Part shown: positions 16,243-25,179 of the stretch, piece after piece
How the letters are laid out: every line of letters begins with the position of its first letter
Position numbering within the stretch: the stretch's first letter is position 1
Assembly (NCBI RefSeq): GCF_006440675.2
Contig: NZ_CP083951.1
Location: 434,001-498,000, forward strand
DNA length: 64,000 nt
Source: Mesorhizobium sp. B2-8-5
Lineage (GTDB): Bacteria > Pseudomonadota > Alphaproteobacteria > Rhizobiales > Rhizobiaceae
Direction: 5' to 3'
Program-made: the position numbers and the translations under genes
Notes under the pieces: generated by a model
Told to the model about the DNA's origin: nothing
Database searches by the model: none
What the model saw: only the letters and a program-made list of their open reading frames with translations

Positions 16243-19200
16243 ATGACAAATCTCGCCCTTTCCCACCTCGCCTCGTGCAACACGAAAACCGTCATGGAGA
16301 CGATCATGAAACCCCTGTCATACGCCAGGCGCGGCGCGCGCTGGCTGATGGCGGCCGGTATCGCGGTCGCCATGATGCCGGCGCTGCCGGCGCTCGCGGA
16401 AGACACCGCTCCGGCCAAGCTCACCGAAGTCGCCGGACCGGAGCCCAGGCTCGACCTGGACAATCCGCGCATCGTCAACCCCGAACCCGGCCGCATCGTG
16501 CCCTTCTTCACCAAGACGGGCGGCCAGCGCGGCTGCGACTATGTCTACTACACGCTGACCTTTGGCCTGCGCGGCAATGCGCAAGCCTTCGCCAATCCGG
16601 CTTTGGCTAACGCACTGAAGAACGCCAGGATCGACTTCAAGGACCAGCTTGCGCACGGCCTGAAGATCGTCAACGTGAATGTGACCGGCGACGGCACGGA
16701 CGCCGGCGGCGGAGCGCTGCCGGCGGCCACGATCAGCAGCTCGGCCAACCCCGACGATACGGCGACGGTGTCCGATTTCCGGATTTCCCCCGACGATCTC
16801 GACGGCTCGGGCGCGCCGAACGAACGCGTCATCACCTTCCGCATCCTGGCCAAGATCGACCAGGCGGCGTTTCCCGCGCCGGCCAATGTCGACAACCAGG
16901 GTCAGATCAAGGTGACAATGGGAGGCGGCCCGGGGACCGTCATCCCGTCGCAGGACCCGAGCAAGCCGGACGACGGCGACTTCCTGACCGGCGCCAAGAC
17001 GACGATCCCTATCGACGTCGCCAAGTGCAACCCGCCGCCACCTCCCGGCAAGGAATGCTTCAAGGTCGAGCACGGCACGGTCGACTGCGTGCCCGGCGGC
17101 GGCGCCTTCATCTACCACATGCCGGTCGGCCCGGAGATGGGCGGCAAGTGGGTGCAGGTGTCGACGACGACGCCCGGCATCACCATCGTTCCCGACACGC
17201 AAAAGGTACCGGTCGGCGGTGGCGTGCTGAACTGGAAGATCATCGGCGCCTCGCCCGGCGAGGCCATCCATCTCGTCGTCACCGGCATCGAAACCTATGC
17301 CGGGCCGAAGGAAGGCTGGGGGCTCTGCTGCACGCAGGTGATAGACATCGTCATCCCGCGTGATCTGAGATGCCCGCCGAAAGATAAGGAGCCGGACCTC
17401 AAGGTTGAGAAGCATGCCGACGTGCCGCATTGCACGATGGCCGGCGGCTGCGACTTCACCATCACCGTCACCAATGTCGGCGACGCGCCCTATAACGGCA
17501 AGATCGTGCTCGACGAGGTGACGCTGCCGGCAGGCTCCGTGCTGGCCTCCGGGCCGAACGCGCCCTGGGTCTGCGTGCCCGGCACGACCCCGATGACCTG
17601 CACCTATCCGCCGACCACGCTCAACCCCGGCGCTTCCGTCAACCTCAAGCTTGGATTCAAGCCGGCGGGCGGGTGGCAGGGCAGCGTGCTGCGCAACTGC
17701 GCCGCCTATGACTACCAGGCCAGCGGCAAGCCGCTGTTCGGCAGCCAGCAGAACGACCGCGGCTGCGCTTCGATCCCGATCTGCCGCCGTGGCGACCGCG
17801 ATCCGCAGTGCCAGCCTCCGGTCGAAAAGAAGGTCGACCTGATCCTGAAGAAGCGCGCCCGCGTACCGGTCTGCACGCCGGACGGCGTGTGCTTCTTCGT
17901 GATCGACGTCATCAACAACGGCACCAACACCTATAATGGGCCACTGACGGTGATCGACACCTACCCCGGCGGCGCGCCGACTTCGTCGACCTTCGGGCCG
18001 AGCCCGCCATGGAGCTGCGGACCGAACGGGCCCGGACAGTTCCGCTGCGACAATGCCAGCATCTCGCTGCCTGCGGGCGCCTCGACGCCGATCGTCGTCA
18101 AGGCAGTGATGCCGGCAAACTACCGGCCGGACACGGTGGAGAACTGCGCCGAGGTGAAGGCCATTCCCGGCGAGGTCGACCTCGCCAACAACAAGGCCTG
18201 CGCCACCGAACGCATCCGCCATCCGAATGGCGGCCAGCCTGGCCTGCGCATCACCAAGACCTGCAGCGGCGATCAGCTCGTGCGCGCCGGAATGGTCTCT
18301 TGCCGCATCACCGTCAGCAATGCCGGCACCGCGGCTCCCACCGGACCGGTGCGGGTCAACGATGCCGCGACCCTGGTGTCGGGCGGCGCGCCGGTGCAGA
18401 TCCAGACCGTCGCGCCCGACGGCCCGGAATGGAACTGCGGACCGGCGCCAGCCAACACGCTGTCGTGCCAGATTCCCGGCGCCGTGATGACGCCCGGAGC
18501 CTCCAGGCACTTCGACGTGACGGTGAGCGGCAATGGCGCGTTCGAAAACTGCGCGCGCGGCTCCTACGGGCCGGCGCCGGGCGACGACATCGTCTACCCG
18601 ATCGGCCAAGCTTGCGCGAAGGGCGGCGGCGCCTCGACCATCCGCGTCGAGAAGACCGGCGATGCCGAGTGCCAGCCGGGAGAACCCTGCTCGTTCGAGA
18701 TCACCATCACGAATGGTGGGCCGAACCCCTTCTCCGGTCCGGTCCGCATCGGCGATGCGATCGGCGTGGAAGGACTCGGCCGGTTGGAAGGCGTTCAGAT
18801 CTCCTCGATCGATCCGCCTTTCGGCTGCTCGCCGGAGCCGACGACGCTGCCTCTATCCTGCATCGCCAACCTGACGCTGGGGGCAGGCGAAAGCCACACC
18901 CACCACGTCACCGTGATCCTTCCCGAGGACGGGCGCCTCGCCGATCTGCGGGGAACGGTCAACGGACAGAACTGCGTCGGCGTGCTTCCTCCGAACACGC
19001 CGGTGCACGGCGGCGGCGACGTGCCGTCGCGCGACCTGACCACCAACCAGGGCGATCGCGGCAAGGCCTATGCGTGCCATCCCTTCACCATCAGGCATGA
19101 GGTGAAGAACCAGTGCTCGGACGGGTTGGTGCTGAACTCGGCCGGCCGTTGCGTCTGCCCGGACGGCACCACCTTCCGCAACGGCCAGTGCTCAGGCGGT

Positions 19201-20121
19201 GGAGGCACCAAGCTCCTGCCGCTGCCCGTGCCGCCGCGCTGCGTCCTGCTGCAGGGCCAGATCCGGACAGCGGACGGACGCTGCGTCTGCCCGCGCGGCA
19301 CGGAGCTGGAGAACGGCAAATGCGTGCGGGGCGAAGAGCCGCAGGAGCCGCAGTGCACGCTGCGTCCCGGCCAGTACCGCGACCAGGACGGCAACTGCGT
19401 CTGCCGCCGCGGCGAACTCGTCAACGGCGTCTGCCAGGTCATCCCGCCGAGGTGCACGGTGCGGGGCGCGGTGCCGACTTCGAACGGCAATGGCTGCACC
19501 TGCCCGGACGGCACACATCTCGACCGGGTGGCCAAGGCTTGCGTGCCCGACAGGCAGCCGCCCGCCCAGTGCCGCATCCGGGGCCAGTCCCGCAATGCCG
19601 ATGGCGATTGCGTCTGCCCGAGCCGCACGGAAGTCCGTGACGGCGCCTGCCGACCGATCGTGTCGAGGCAATGCCCGATTCGCGGCCAGGTGCGCGACGC
19701 CGACGGCAACTGCGCCTGCCCGGACGGCCTGGAGGTGCGGGGCAAAGCCTGCAGGCCGCCAAAGCCGAAGCAGGAGCAGTGCACCATTCGCGGTCAGGTC
19801 CACAACAAGCGGGGCGACTGCGTCTGCCCGCGTGGGACCGAAATCCGCGATGGCGCCTGCCGCAAGCCGCAACAGGAATGCGCGCCGGGCTCGCGCTACA
19901 TCGACGGCCAGTGCCAGCCGGTGCTGACCAAGCGGCGCTGCCCGATCGGCACGGCCGGACGGTTCCCGGACTGCACGCCGATCCGCAGGCGGCCGGGCGT
20001 CGAGATCAACCCCGGCATCCTGCTCAACCCGAACGTGCTGCAGCAACTGGTGCCGCAGCGCCAGCCGCGGCGCGTGCCGCAGGATCCGGCGGGCGCCAAC
20101 ATCCAGAACTTCAAGCCGTAA
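16243..20121 (+). CDS. Large secreted protein: Cys module, four DUF11-like repeats and seven four-Cys repeats
   Basis: A 1292-residue exported protein preceded by GAGGGAGGGACAG. A second start (ATG at 16306, GGAG at 6 nt) gives a cleaner signal peptide ending LPALAEDT. Layout: residues about 60-260, a domain with Cys at both ends; 272-377, the Cys module shared with the preceding protein (GWGLCC); about 385-950, four DUF11/CARDB-like beta-sandwich repeats, each opening LKVEK, LILKK, LRITK or IRVEK and carrying paired Cys; about 965-1240, seven repeats of 33-38 residues with pattern C-x(n)-CxCP-G-C. The C-terminus is Pro/Arg-rich. Probably cell-surface or matrix-associated. No sorting signal is visible and the function is unknown. 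Confidence 0.8.
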   Translation: MTNLALSHLASCNTKTVMETIMKPLSYARRGARWLMAAGIAVAMMPALPALAEDTAPAKLTEVAGPEPRLDLDNPRIVNPEPGRIVPFFTKTGGQRGCDYVYYTLTFGLRGNAQAFANPALANALKNARIDFKDQLAHGLKIVNVNVTGDGTDAGGGALPAATISSSANPDDTATVSDFRISPDDLDGSGAPNERVITFRILAKIDQAAFPAPANVDNQGQIKVTMGGGPGTVIPSQDPSKPDDGDFLTGAKTTIPIDVAKCNPPPPPGKECFKVEHGTVDCVPGGGAFIYHMPVGPEMGGKWVQVSTTTPGITIVPDTQKVPVGGGVLNWKIIGASPGEAIHLVVTGIETYAGPKEGWGLCCTQVIDIVIPRDLRCPPKDKEPDLKVEKHADVPHCTMAGGCDFTITVTNVGDAPYNGKIVLDEVTLPAGSVLASGPNAPWVCVPGTTPMTCTYPPTTLNPGASVNLKLGFKPAGGWQGSVLRNCAAYDYQASGKPLFGSQQNDRGCASIPICRRGDRDPQCQPPVEKKVDLILKKRARVPVCTPDGVCFFVIDVINNGTNTYNGPLTVIDTYPGGAPTSSTFGPSPPWSCGPNGPGQFRCDNASISLPAGASTPIVVKAVMPANYRPDTVENCAEVKAIPGEVDLANNKACATERIRHPNGGQPGLRITKTCSGDQLVRAGMVSCRITVSNAGTAAPTGPVRVNDAATLVSGGAPVQIQTVAPDGPEWNCGPAPANTLSCQIPGAVMTPGASRHFDVTVSGNGAFENCARGSYGPAPGDDIVYPIGQACAKGGGASTIRVEKTGDAECQPGEPCSFEITITNGGPNPFSGPVRIGDAIGVEGLGRLEGVQISSIDPPFGCSPEPTTLPLSCIANLTLGAGESHTHHVTVILPEDGRLADLRGTVNGQNCVGVLPPNTPVHGGGDVPSRDLTTNQGDRGKAYACHPFTIRHEVKNQCSDGLVLNSAGRCVCPDGTTFRNGQCSGGGGTKLLPLPVPPRCVLLQGQIRTADGRCVCPRGTELENGKCVRGEEPQEPQCTLRPGQYRDQDGNCVCRRGELVNGVCQVIPPRCTVRGAVPTSNGNGCTCPDGTHLDRVAKACVPDRQPPAQCRIRGQSRNADGDCVCPSRTEVRDGACRPIVSRQCPIRGQVRDADGNCACPDGLEVRGKACRPPKPKQEQCTIRGQVHNKRGDCVCPRGTEIRDGACRKPQQECAPGSRYIDGQCQPVLTKRRCPIGTAGRFPDCTPIRRRPGVEINPGILLNPNVLQQLVPQRQPRRVPQDPAGANIQNFKP

Positions 20122-20141
20122 TCTTGCGGCTGAAGACCCAG

Positions 20142-20173
20142 ACCCGCCGGAGCGATCCGGCGGGTTTTCTTTT
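20142..20173 (+). terminator. Rho-independent terminator
   Basis: ACCCGCCGG and CCGGCGGGT form a perfect 9-bp stem with a 6-nt loop, followed by TTTCTTTT. It lies 20 bp after the stop of the large secreted-protein gene and closes that two-gene operon. Confidence 0.92.
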
Positions 20174-20251
20174 CCACATCGAAGACTGCCCTGTGGCAAG
20201 CGGACCGATTCGACTGTCGAGAACATGCTTCCCCTTGGCAGGATCATGGTC

Positions 20252-20356
20252 TAGCGCGTCGCACTGAAGCGGATTCACGCGACGCGCTTTAAGCCTTTGT
20301 TTTCATGCATGTCGTTATCGCAAAACCGCTGCACACTTCTGCGCGACATGCATTAG
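20252..20356. repeat. Double-hairpin repeat, subtype D1
   Basis: First hairpin: GCGCGTCGC/GCGACGCGC. Linker: CTTTGTTTTCA. Second hairpin: ATGCATGTCG/CGACATGCAT with the inner segment CGCAAAACCGCTGCACAC. It directly abuts a D2 copy. Together the two fill the 392-bp gap before rpe, where no gene is visible. Confidence 0.8.
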
Positions 20357-20360
20357 CGCG

Positions 20361-20457
20361 TTTCACCGTTTCACGGAAACGGCGAACCGCTCTATCTCCT
20401 TGTTTTGACGCAATTCCGGACGGAAAACCGCTCGCACTTTTCCTGGAATTGCTCTAG
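20361..20457. repeat. Double-hairpin repeat, subtype D2, copy 1
   Basis: First hairpin: CCGTTTCACGGAAACGG. Linker: CCTTGTTTTGAC. Second hairpin: GCAATTCC/GGAATTGC, with inner stem GGAAAA/TTTTCC around CCGCTCGCAC. Copies lie at 22268 and 36671. Confidence 0.88.
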
Positions 20458-20513
20458 GCAATCGCGCTGACAGGCGCGGCCACGCGCGCAGGACTGCCGG
20501 GAGAATTTGCGCC

Positions 20514-21191
20514 ATGAGCAAGAAGACCCTGATCGCGCCATCGGTGCTGGCTTCGGATTTCTCCAAGCTCGGCGACGAGGTCGAGGCCGTCGCGGCGGCC
20601 GGCGCCGACTGGATCCATCTCGACGTGATGGACGGCCATTTCGTACCCAACATCACCTTCGGCCCGCCGGTGATCAAGGCGATCCGCAACCGCACCAAGG
20701 CCTTCTTCGACTGCCATCTGATGATTGCGCCGGCCGATCCTTACCTGGCGGCCTTCGCCGAAGCCGGCTGCGACGGCATGACGGTTCACGCCGAGGCCGG
20801 GCCGCATCTCGACCGTTCGCTGCAGACCATCAAGAGCCTTGGCAAGAAGGCCGGCGTCTCGCTCAACCCGGCGACGCCAGAAACGGCGATCGAGTATGTG
20901 CTCGACCGGCTGGACCTCATCCTGATCATGACCGTCAATCCGGGCTTCGGCGGACAGGCTTTCATCCCGGCGATCGTCGACAAGGTGAAACGGGTCAAGG
21001 CGCTGATCGGCAGCCGGCCGATCCACATCGAGATCGACGGCGGCGTTTCAGCCGAAACGGCGCCGCTGGTGACCGCGGCCGGCGCCAATGTGCTGGTGGC
21101 GGGCGCCGCCGTCTTCAAGGGCGGCAGCGTCGAAGCCTACAGGGCAAATATCGAAGCAATTCGAACGGCCGCCGACAGAGCCGTCGGTTAA
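20514..21191 (+). CDS. rpe: Ribulose-phosphate 3-epimerase
   Basis: A 225-residue TIM-barrel epimerase interconverting D-ribulose 5-phosphate and D-xylulose 5-phosphate. Family blocks: [16 protein letters not shown], the metal/catalytic [27 protein letters not shown], the glycine-rich [29 protein letters not shown] and [10 protein letters not shown]. Length and motifs are complete. It connects the xylose pathway product, xylulose 5-phosphate, with the pentose phosphate pathway, but is 18 kb from xylA. It stands alone between two repeat elements and a GntR regulator. Confidence 0.97.
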   Translation: MSKKTLIAPSVLASDFSKLGDEVEAVAAAGADWIHLDVMDGHFVPNITFGPPVIKAIRNRTKAFFDCHLMIAPADPYLAAFAEAGCDGMTVHAEAGPHLDRSLQTIKSLGKKAGVSLNPATPETAIEYVLDRLDLILIMTVNPGFGGQAFIPAIVDKVKRVKALIGSRPIHIEIDGGVSAETAPLVTAAGANVLVAGAAVFKGGSVEAYRANIEAIRTAADRAVG

Positions 21192-21376
21192 ACGTATAAC
21201 TGCCCCATCTCTCCCGGGAGTTGCATGACTGCGGCAATTGACCGACTTCTCGATATAGGAAGCGACGCAGGATTATCGGCTTTTCCCTGAGATTCTACTT
21301 TATTCAATGAATAGACGGCCCGCCCTGTCTTAAGGTCGAATATCGTCATCTTCCGCTTGAGGCGCCGTTGCCCGGC

Positions 21377-21387
21377 TGTATGATACA
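21377..21387. promoter_or_regulatory. Candidate GntR-type operator upstream of the matB regulator
   Basis: TGTATGATACA is a perfect 11-bp palindrome, 62 bp before the TTG start of the GntR gene. Short TGTAT/ATACA palindromes are typical for FadR/FCD-type GntR proteins, so autoregulation is plausible. The 21192-21449 gap is otherwise AT-richer and holds no convincing gene. Confidence 0.4.
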
Positions 21388-21449
21388 TTTACGGGAATTG
21401 CTTCGCCGCGGGGCCCTGGCAAACCAGGGGCAAAGCAACAGGAGTTCGA

Positions 21450-22187
21450 TTGACAAACGGAAACACCGAGCCGGGCGAGAGCAAGGGCGCCAAAAGCACG
21501 CTTGCCAGTTCGGTCTACCAGCAACTCCGCGACGACTTGCTGCGCGGAGCTCTGGAGTCCGAGACGAAACTGCGTGTCGAATGGGTCGTTTCCCGCTATG
21601 GCGCCGGCGCTTCGCCGGTGCGCGAGGCACTCAACCGCCTGGCCGCCGAGGGCCTGCTCGGCCGTCACGACCAACGCGGCTTCTTCCTGATGCCGGTCAG
21701 CGCCGCGGAGCTGGAGGAGTTGACGCGTACGCGCTGCTGGCTGGAGGAGCGAGCGCTGCGCGAATCCATTGCGCACCGCACCGCCGAATGGGAAGAGCAG
21801 CTGGTGCTGGCCCTGCACCGCCTCGCGCGCGCCGAGCGCCGCCTGCCGGAAGACCCGGCAACCAACAATCCGGAATGGGAGAAGCTGCACCGCGCCTTCC
21901 ATCGCGCGCTGATCGCGGCGTGCCGGTCGCACTGGTTGATCGGCTTTTGCGATCAGCTTTCCGATCAGGCTTCGCGCTACCGCCTGATCTCGCAAAACGC
22001 GCCGGGCATGGGACGCGACGATCTTGGCGAGCACCGCATGATTGCCGAGCGCACGCTGGATGGCGACGCCGACGGCGCGGTCGAGGCGCTTCTCAATCAT
22101 TACCGCCTCACCGCGGCGATGTGCATGGAACGCTTCGCGCAGGGTTATGATCCGAAGGCCGGCGTCGCCAAAGGGCGCCGCAGATAA
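21450..22187 (+). CDS. GntR-family (FadR/FCD-type) transcriptional regulator, probable MatR
   Basis: A 245-residue regulator with an N-terminal winged helix (LASSVYQQLRDDLLRGAL, VSRYGAGASPVREALNRLAAEGLL, DQRGFFLMPVS) and an all-helical FCD effector domain. That domain has the metal-binding pattern LHRAFHRALIAAC and GEHRMIAERTLDGDADGAVEALLNHYRLT. The start codon is TTG, with AGGAG at 6 nt. It is followed on the same strand by malonyl-CoA synthetase. In Rhizobium the mat genes are controlled by a GntR protein (MatR), so the same job is inferred here. Confidence 0.85.
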   Translation: MTNGNTEPGESKGAKSTLASSVYQQLRDDLLRGALESETKLRVEWVVSRYGAGASPVREALNRLAAEGLLGRHDQRGFFLMPVSAAELEELTRTRCWLEERALRESIAHRTAEWEEQLVLALHRLARAERRLPEDPATNNPEWEKLHRAFHRALIAACRSHWLIGFCDQLSDQASRYRLISQNAPGMGRDDLGEHRMIAERTLDGDADGAVEALLNHYRLTAAMCMERFAQGYDPKAGVAKGRRR

Positions 22188-22267
22188 CTGCCGCGCCGTT
22201 TTTCTCCGGCCACCAAATCTGATATTCGCTCGGGCAGCGCAACGCATGAGCCATCCGGCGTACGCCA

Positions 22268-22364
22268 GAGCGGTTCGCCGTTTCACGGAAACGGAGAACC
22301 GCTCTAACTCCTTGTTTTGACGCAATTCGGAATGAAAACCGCCTCTCCTCGAATTGCTCCAGAG
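22268..22364. repeat. Double-hairpin repeat, subtype D2, copy 2
   Basis: AGCGGTTC-CCGTTTC pairs with GGAAACGG-GAACCGCT, followed by CTTGTTTTGACGCAATTC and a closing GAATTGCTC. The second hairpin is partly degenerate compared with the copies at 20361 and 36671. It lies between the regulator and matB. Confidence 0.85.
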
Positions 22365-22372
22365 GACATTTC

Positions 22373-23899
22373 ATGACCAATCATCTCTTCGGCGCTTTCC
22401 GTTCCCATATGCCGGCGCCAGACCGGCTGCTGATGGAGACGGATGACGGCCGTTCGATCACCTATGGCGACATGCTGGCGAAGTCGGCGCAACTGGCGCA
22501 TGCGCTGGCGCAGGCCGGCGTCGAGCCCGGCGACCGCGTCGCCGTCCAGGTCGAGAAGAGCCCGGAGGCGGCGCTGCTCTATCTCGCCACGTTACGCGCC
22601 GGCGCGGTCTTCCTGCCGCTCAACACCGCCTACACGCTGCCAGAGCTCGACTATTTCTTCCGCGACGCCGAGCCGAGGCTGATCGTGTGCGATCCGGACC
22701 GTCTTTCGGGCGTCGAGCCGCTTGCCGCATCGATCGGCGCGACGGTGCTCACGCTCAGCCGCGACGGGCAGGGAACGCTCGCCAGCCAGGCTTCGCGGCA
22801 GGCGACGGATTTCAGCGATGTCGCGCGCGGGCCGGACGATCTTGCCGCTATCCTCTACACGTCCGGCACGACCGGCCGTTCCAAGGGCGCGATGCTCAGC
22901 CACGAGAACCTTGCTTCCAATGCTCGCGTGCTGGTGGAGCAGTGGCGCTTCGGCGCCGACGACGTGCTGATCCATGCGCTGCCGATCTTCCATACGCACG
23001 GCCTGTTCGTGGCCACCAACGTCATCCTGATGGCCGGCGCGAAAATGTTCTTCGAGCAGAAATTCGACCCGGCGCGCATCCTGTCGCTGATGCCGCGCGC
23101 GACCGCGCTGATGGGCGTGCCGACCTTCTATGTACGGCTGTTGCAGCAGCACGGCCTGACGCGCGAAGCGGCCAAGGCCATCCGAGTCTTCATCTCCGGC
23201 TCGGCGCCGCTACTCGCCGAGACGCACAAGGCCTGGCGCGAGCGCACCGGCCACGCCATCCTCGAGCGCTACGGCATGACCGAGACCAACATGAACACGT
23301 CCAATCCCTATGACGGCGAACGGCGCGCCGGCACGGTCGGGTTCCCCTTGCCCGGCGTCTCATTGCGCATCACCGACCCCGAGACCGCCAAGCCGCTGGC
23401 CCAGGGCGAGACCGGCATGATCGAGGTCAAGGGCCCGAACGTCTTTGCCGGCTATTGGCGCATGCCCGAAAAGACCAGGGCCGAGTTCCGCGACGACGGC
23501 TTCTTCATCACCGGCGATCTCGGGCTGATCGATACCGACGGCTATGTCCACATCGTCGGGCGCGGCAAGGACCTGATCATCTCGGGCGGCTACAATGTCT
23601 ATCCGAAAGAGATCGAGAGCGAGATCGACGCGCTCGACGGCGTCAGCGAAAGCGCGGTTGTGGGCGTCGCCCATCCGGATTTCGGCGAAGGTGTCACCGC
23701 GGTCGTGGTGCGCAAGCCGGGATCGGCGATCAGCGCCGCCGACATTGCCGGCGCCATCGCCGGCCGGCTGGCGAAATACAAGCACCCGAAGCAGGTGATC
23801 TTCGTCGACGAACTGCCGCGCAACACGATGGGCAAGGTGCAGAAGAACGTGCTGCGCGAGTCGTACAAGGATATCTACGCGGTGCGTGGAGCCGGCTAA
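22373..23899 (+). CDS. matB: Malonyl-CoA synthetase
   Basis: An ANL-superfamily acyl-CoA synthetase of 508 residues, which I recognise as very close to rhizobial MatB; it makes malonyl-CoA from malonate, ATP and CoA. Signature blocks are the P-loop ILYTSGTTGRSKGAM, ALPIFHTHGLFVATNV, ERYGMTETNMNTSNPY, the hinge-region FFITGDLGLIDTDGYVHIVG and the catalytic Lys segment LPRNTMGKVQKNVLRE. No malonyl-CoA decarboxylase (matA) or malonate transporter (matC) gene is nearby, so malonate must enter and leave this step through genes elsewhere. The ATG follows a short leader adjoining the D2 repeat. Confidence 0.95.
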   Translation: MTNHLFGAFRSHMPAPDRLLMETDDGRSITYGDMLAKSAQLAHALAQAGVEPGDRVAVQVEKSPEAALLYLATLRAGAVFLPLNTAYTLPELDYFFRDAEPRLIVCDPDRLSGVEPLAASIGATVLTLSRDGQGTLASQASRQATDFSDVARGPDDLAAILYTSGTTGRSKGAMLSHENLASNARVLVEQWRFGADDVLIHALPIFHTHGLFVATNVILMAGAKMFFEQKFDPARILSLMPRATALMGVPTFYVRLLQQHGLTREAAKAIRVFISGSAPLLAETHKAWRERTGHAILERYGMTETNMNTSNPYDGERRAGTVGFPLPGVSLRITDPETAKPLAQGETGMIEVKGPNVFAGYWRMPEKTRAEFRDDGFFITGDLGLIDTDGYVHIVGRGKDLIISGGYNVYPKEIESEIDALDGVSESAVVGVAHPDFGEGVTAVVVRKPGSAISAADIAGAIAGRLAKYKHPKQVIFVDELPRNTMGKVQKNVLRESYKDIYAVRGAG

Positions 23900-23943
23900 C
23901 GATTATCGAGCCGCAGGCCTCGGAGGTTAGCCGAAACGCCCAT

Positions 23944-23994
23944 CGCTTCGTCATTCTAGGGCGGAGCAAGGAGCGAAGCGACGCGCGCAGACCC
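23944..23994. repeat. Dispersed 51-bp repeat, family E, copy 1
   Basis: CGCTTCGTCATTCTAGGGCG and the following GAGCAAGGAGCGAAGCG segment recur as a reverse complement at 40940-40990 with one mismatch in 51. It lies between the convergent matB and nagA genes. Confidence 0.88.
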
Positions 23995-24018
23995 GAGGAT
24001 GACGAAAATCGCGGAGGC

Positions 24019-25179
24019 CTACGCCCCAAAAACCTTGTTGCCGCCGATCCAGACGTTCCTGACATCCAGCCCCTCCGACAGGCCGACAATGTCGGCGGCG
24101 GTGCCGTTGGCGAAGCGGCCGAGGCGATGCGCCTGGCCGATTGCTTCGGCCGGATAGAGCGAGGCCATGCGCAAGGCCTCGTCGAGGTCGAGGCCGACGA
24201 CGCGGTGGACGAAGCGGACGGCGGAAATCATGTCCAGGTCGGCGCCGGCCAGCGTTCCGTCGGCAAGCCTGAGGCTGCCGTCCTTGCGGTAGATGGTGCG
24301 GCCGTTCAGCGTGAACGACGTCATATCGGTGCCGATCGTCGCCATGGCGTCGGTGACCAGCACGATCTTGCCCGGTCCCTGCTTGCCGCGCAGCGCCAGG
24401 ATCATCGTCGCGGGATGGACATGGATGCCGTCGGCGATGATGCCGGCGTACAGACCGCCGGTGTCGATCGCAGCGCCCGCCAGACCCGGCTCGCGGTTGC
24501 CGATCTGGCTCATGGCGTTGAACAGATGCGTCACCACCGTGGCGCCGGCGCCGGCAAAGGCACTGGCGGTCGAATAATCGGTATCGCTATGGCCGAGACT
24601 GACGACGACGCCGGCCTTGGCCAGCGCCGTGACACGGACCGGTTCGACCGATTCCGGGGCGATCGTGGTAAGCAGCACCGGAAGCTCTTTGCGCGCCGCA
24701 ATGAGCGCGGCCTGGTCGGCATCGGTCATCGGCCGGATCAGCGCCGGATCATGCGCGCCCTTGCGGGCTACGGAGAGATGCGGCCCTTCCAGATGCAGGC
24801 CGAGGAAGCCCGGCGCCTTTTCCCGGGCCGCCTCGGCGCCGGCGGCGATGGCGGCGGCGGTGACGGCCGGCGTGTCGGTGATCAGCGTCACCAGCAGCGC
24901 GGTGGTGCCGAAGGGCGCGTGCGCCCGGCAGATGGTCTCAATCGAGGCGACGTCGGGATGGTCGTTGAGCATCACGCCGCCGCCGCCATTGACCTGGATG
25001 TCGACGAAACCAGGCACCAGCAGGCCACCACCGGTCTCGACCGCCGGAACGCCGGACGGAATCGCGCCTGCGGGCAGGATGGCCTCGACCGCGTCGCCCT
25101 TGACGACAAGGGCGGCGTTGTCATGCCAGTCGGCACCGTCGAAGATGCGGGCGCCGGTGAGTGCGAAACGGTCGCTCAT
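24019..25179 (-). CDS. nagA: N-acetylglucosamine-6-phosphate deacetylase
   Basis: An amidohydrolase-superfamily enzyme of 386 residues. It removes acetate from GlcNAc-6-phosphate to give glucosamine 6-phosphate. Motifs: VPGFVDIQVNGGGGVMLND, the metal-binding GLHLEGPHLS, GHSDTDY, VTHLFNAMSQI, IADGIHVHP and the catalytic aspartate in VTDAMATIGTD. The start overlaps the stop of the SIS gene as ATGA, so it is translationally coupled and last in a four-gene leftward operon with the kinase, GntR regulator and SIS isomerase. Longer upstream in-frame readings overlap the SIS gene and are rejected. Confidence 0.95.
   Translation of the reverse strand: MSDRFALTGARIFDGADWHDNAALVVKGDAVEAILPAGAIPSGVPAVETGGGLLVPGFVDIQVNGGGGVMLNDHPDVASIETICRAHAPFGTTALLVTLITDTPAVTAAAIAAGAEAAREKAPGFLGLHLEGPHLSVARKGAHDPALIRPMTDADQAALIAARKELPVLLTTIAPESVEPVRVTALAKAGVVVSLGHSDTDYSTASAFAGAGATVVTHLFNAMSQIGNREPGLAGAAIDTGGLYAGIIADGIHVHPATMILALRGKQGPGKIVLVTDAMATIGTDMTSFTLNGRTIYRKDGSLRLADGTLAGADLDMISAVRFVHRVVGLDLDEALRMASLYPAEAIGQAHRLGRFANGTAADIVGLSEGLDVRNVWIGGNKVFGA

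Noticed and set aside
16318..18609. 763-codon minus-strand open frame over the large secreted-protein gene
   Set aside because: Shadow frame with low-complexity Arg/His/Gly composition; the plus strand has a signal peptide, a Shine-Dalgarno sequence and repeat domains.
19108..19925. Regular repeats that might be a CRISPR array or DNA minisatellite
   Set aside because: The periodicity is at protein level (cysteine pattern) with diverged DNA; units are in frame within a long gene and there are no identical direct repeats with unique spacers.
21188..21388. 66-codon minus-strand frame between rpe and the GntR gene
   Set aside because: Codon third positions lack the GC bias of genuine genes here, there is no properly spaced ribosome-binding site, and the last codons overlap the rpe stop region.
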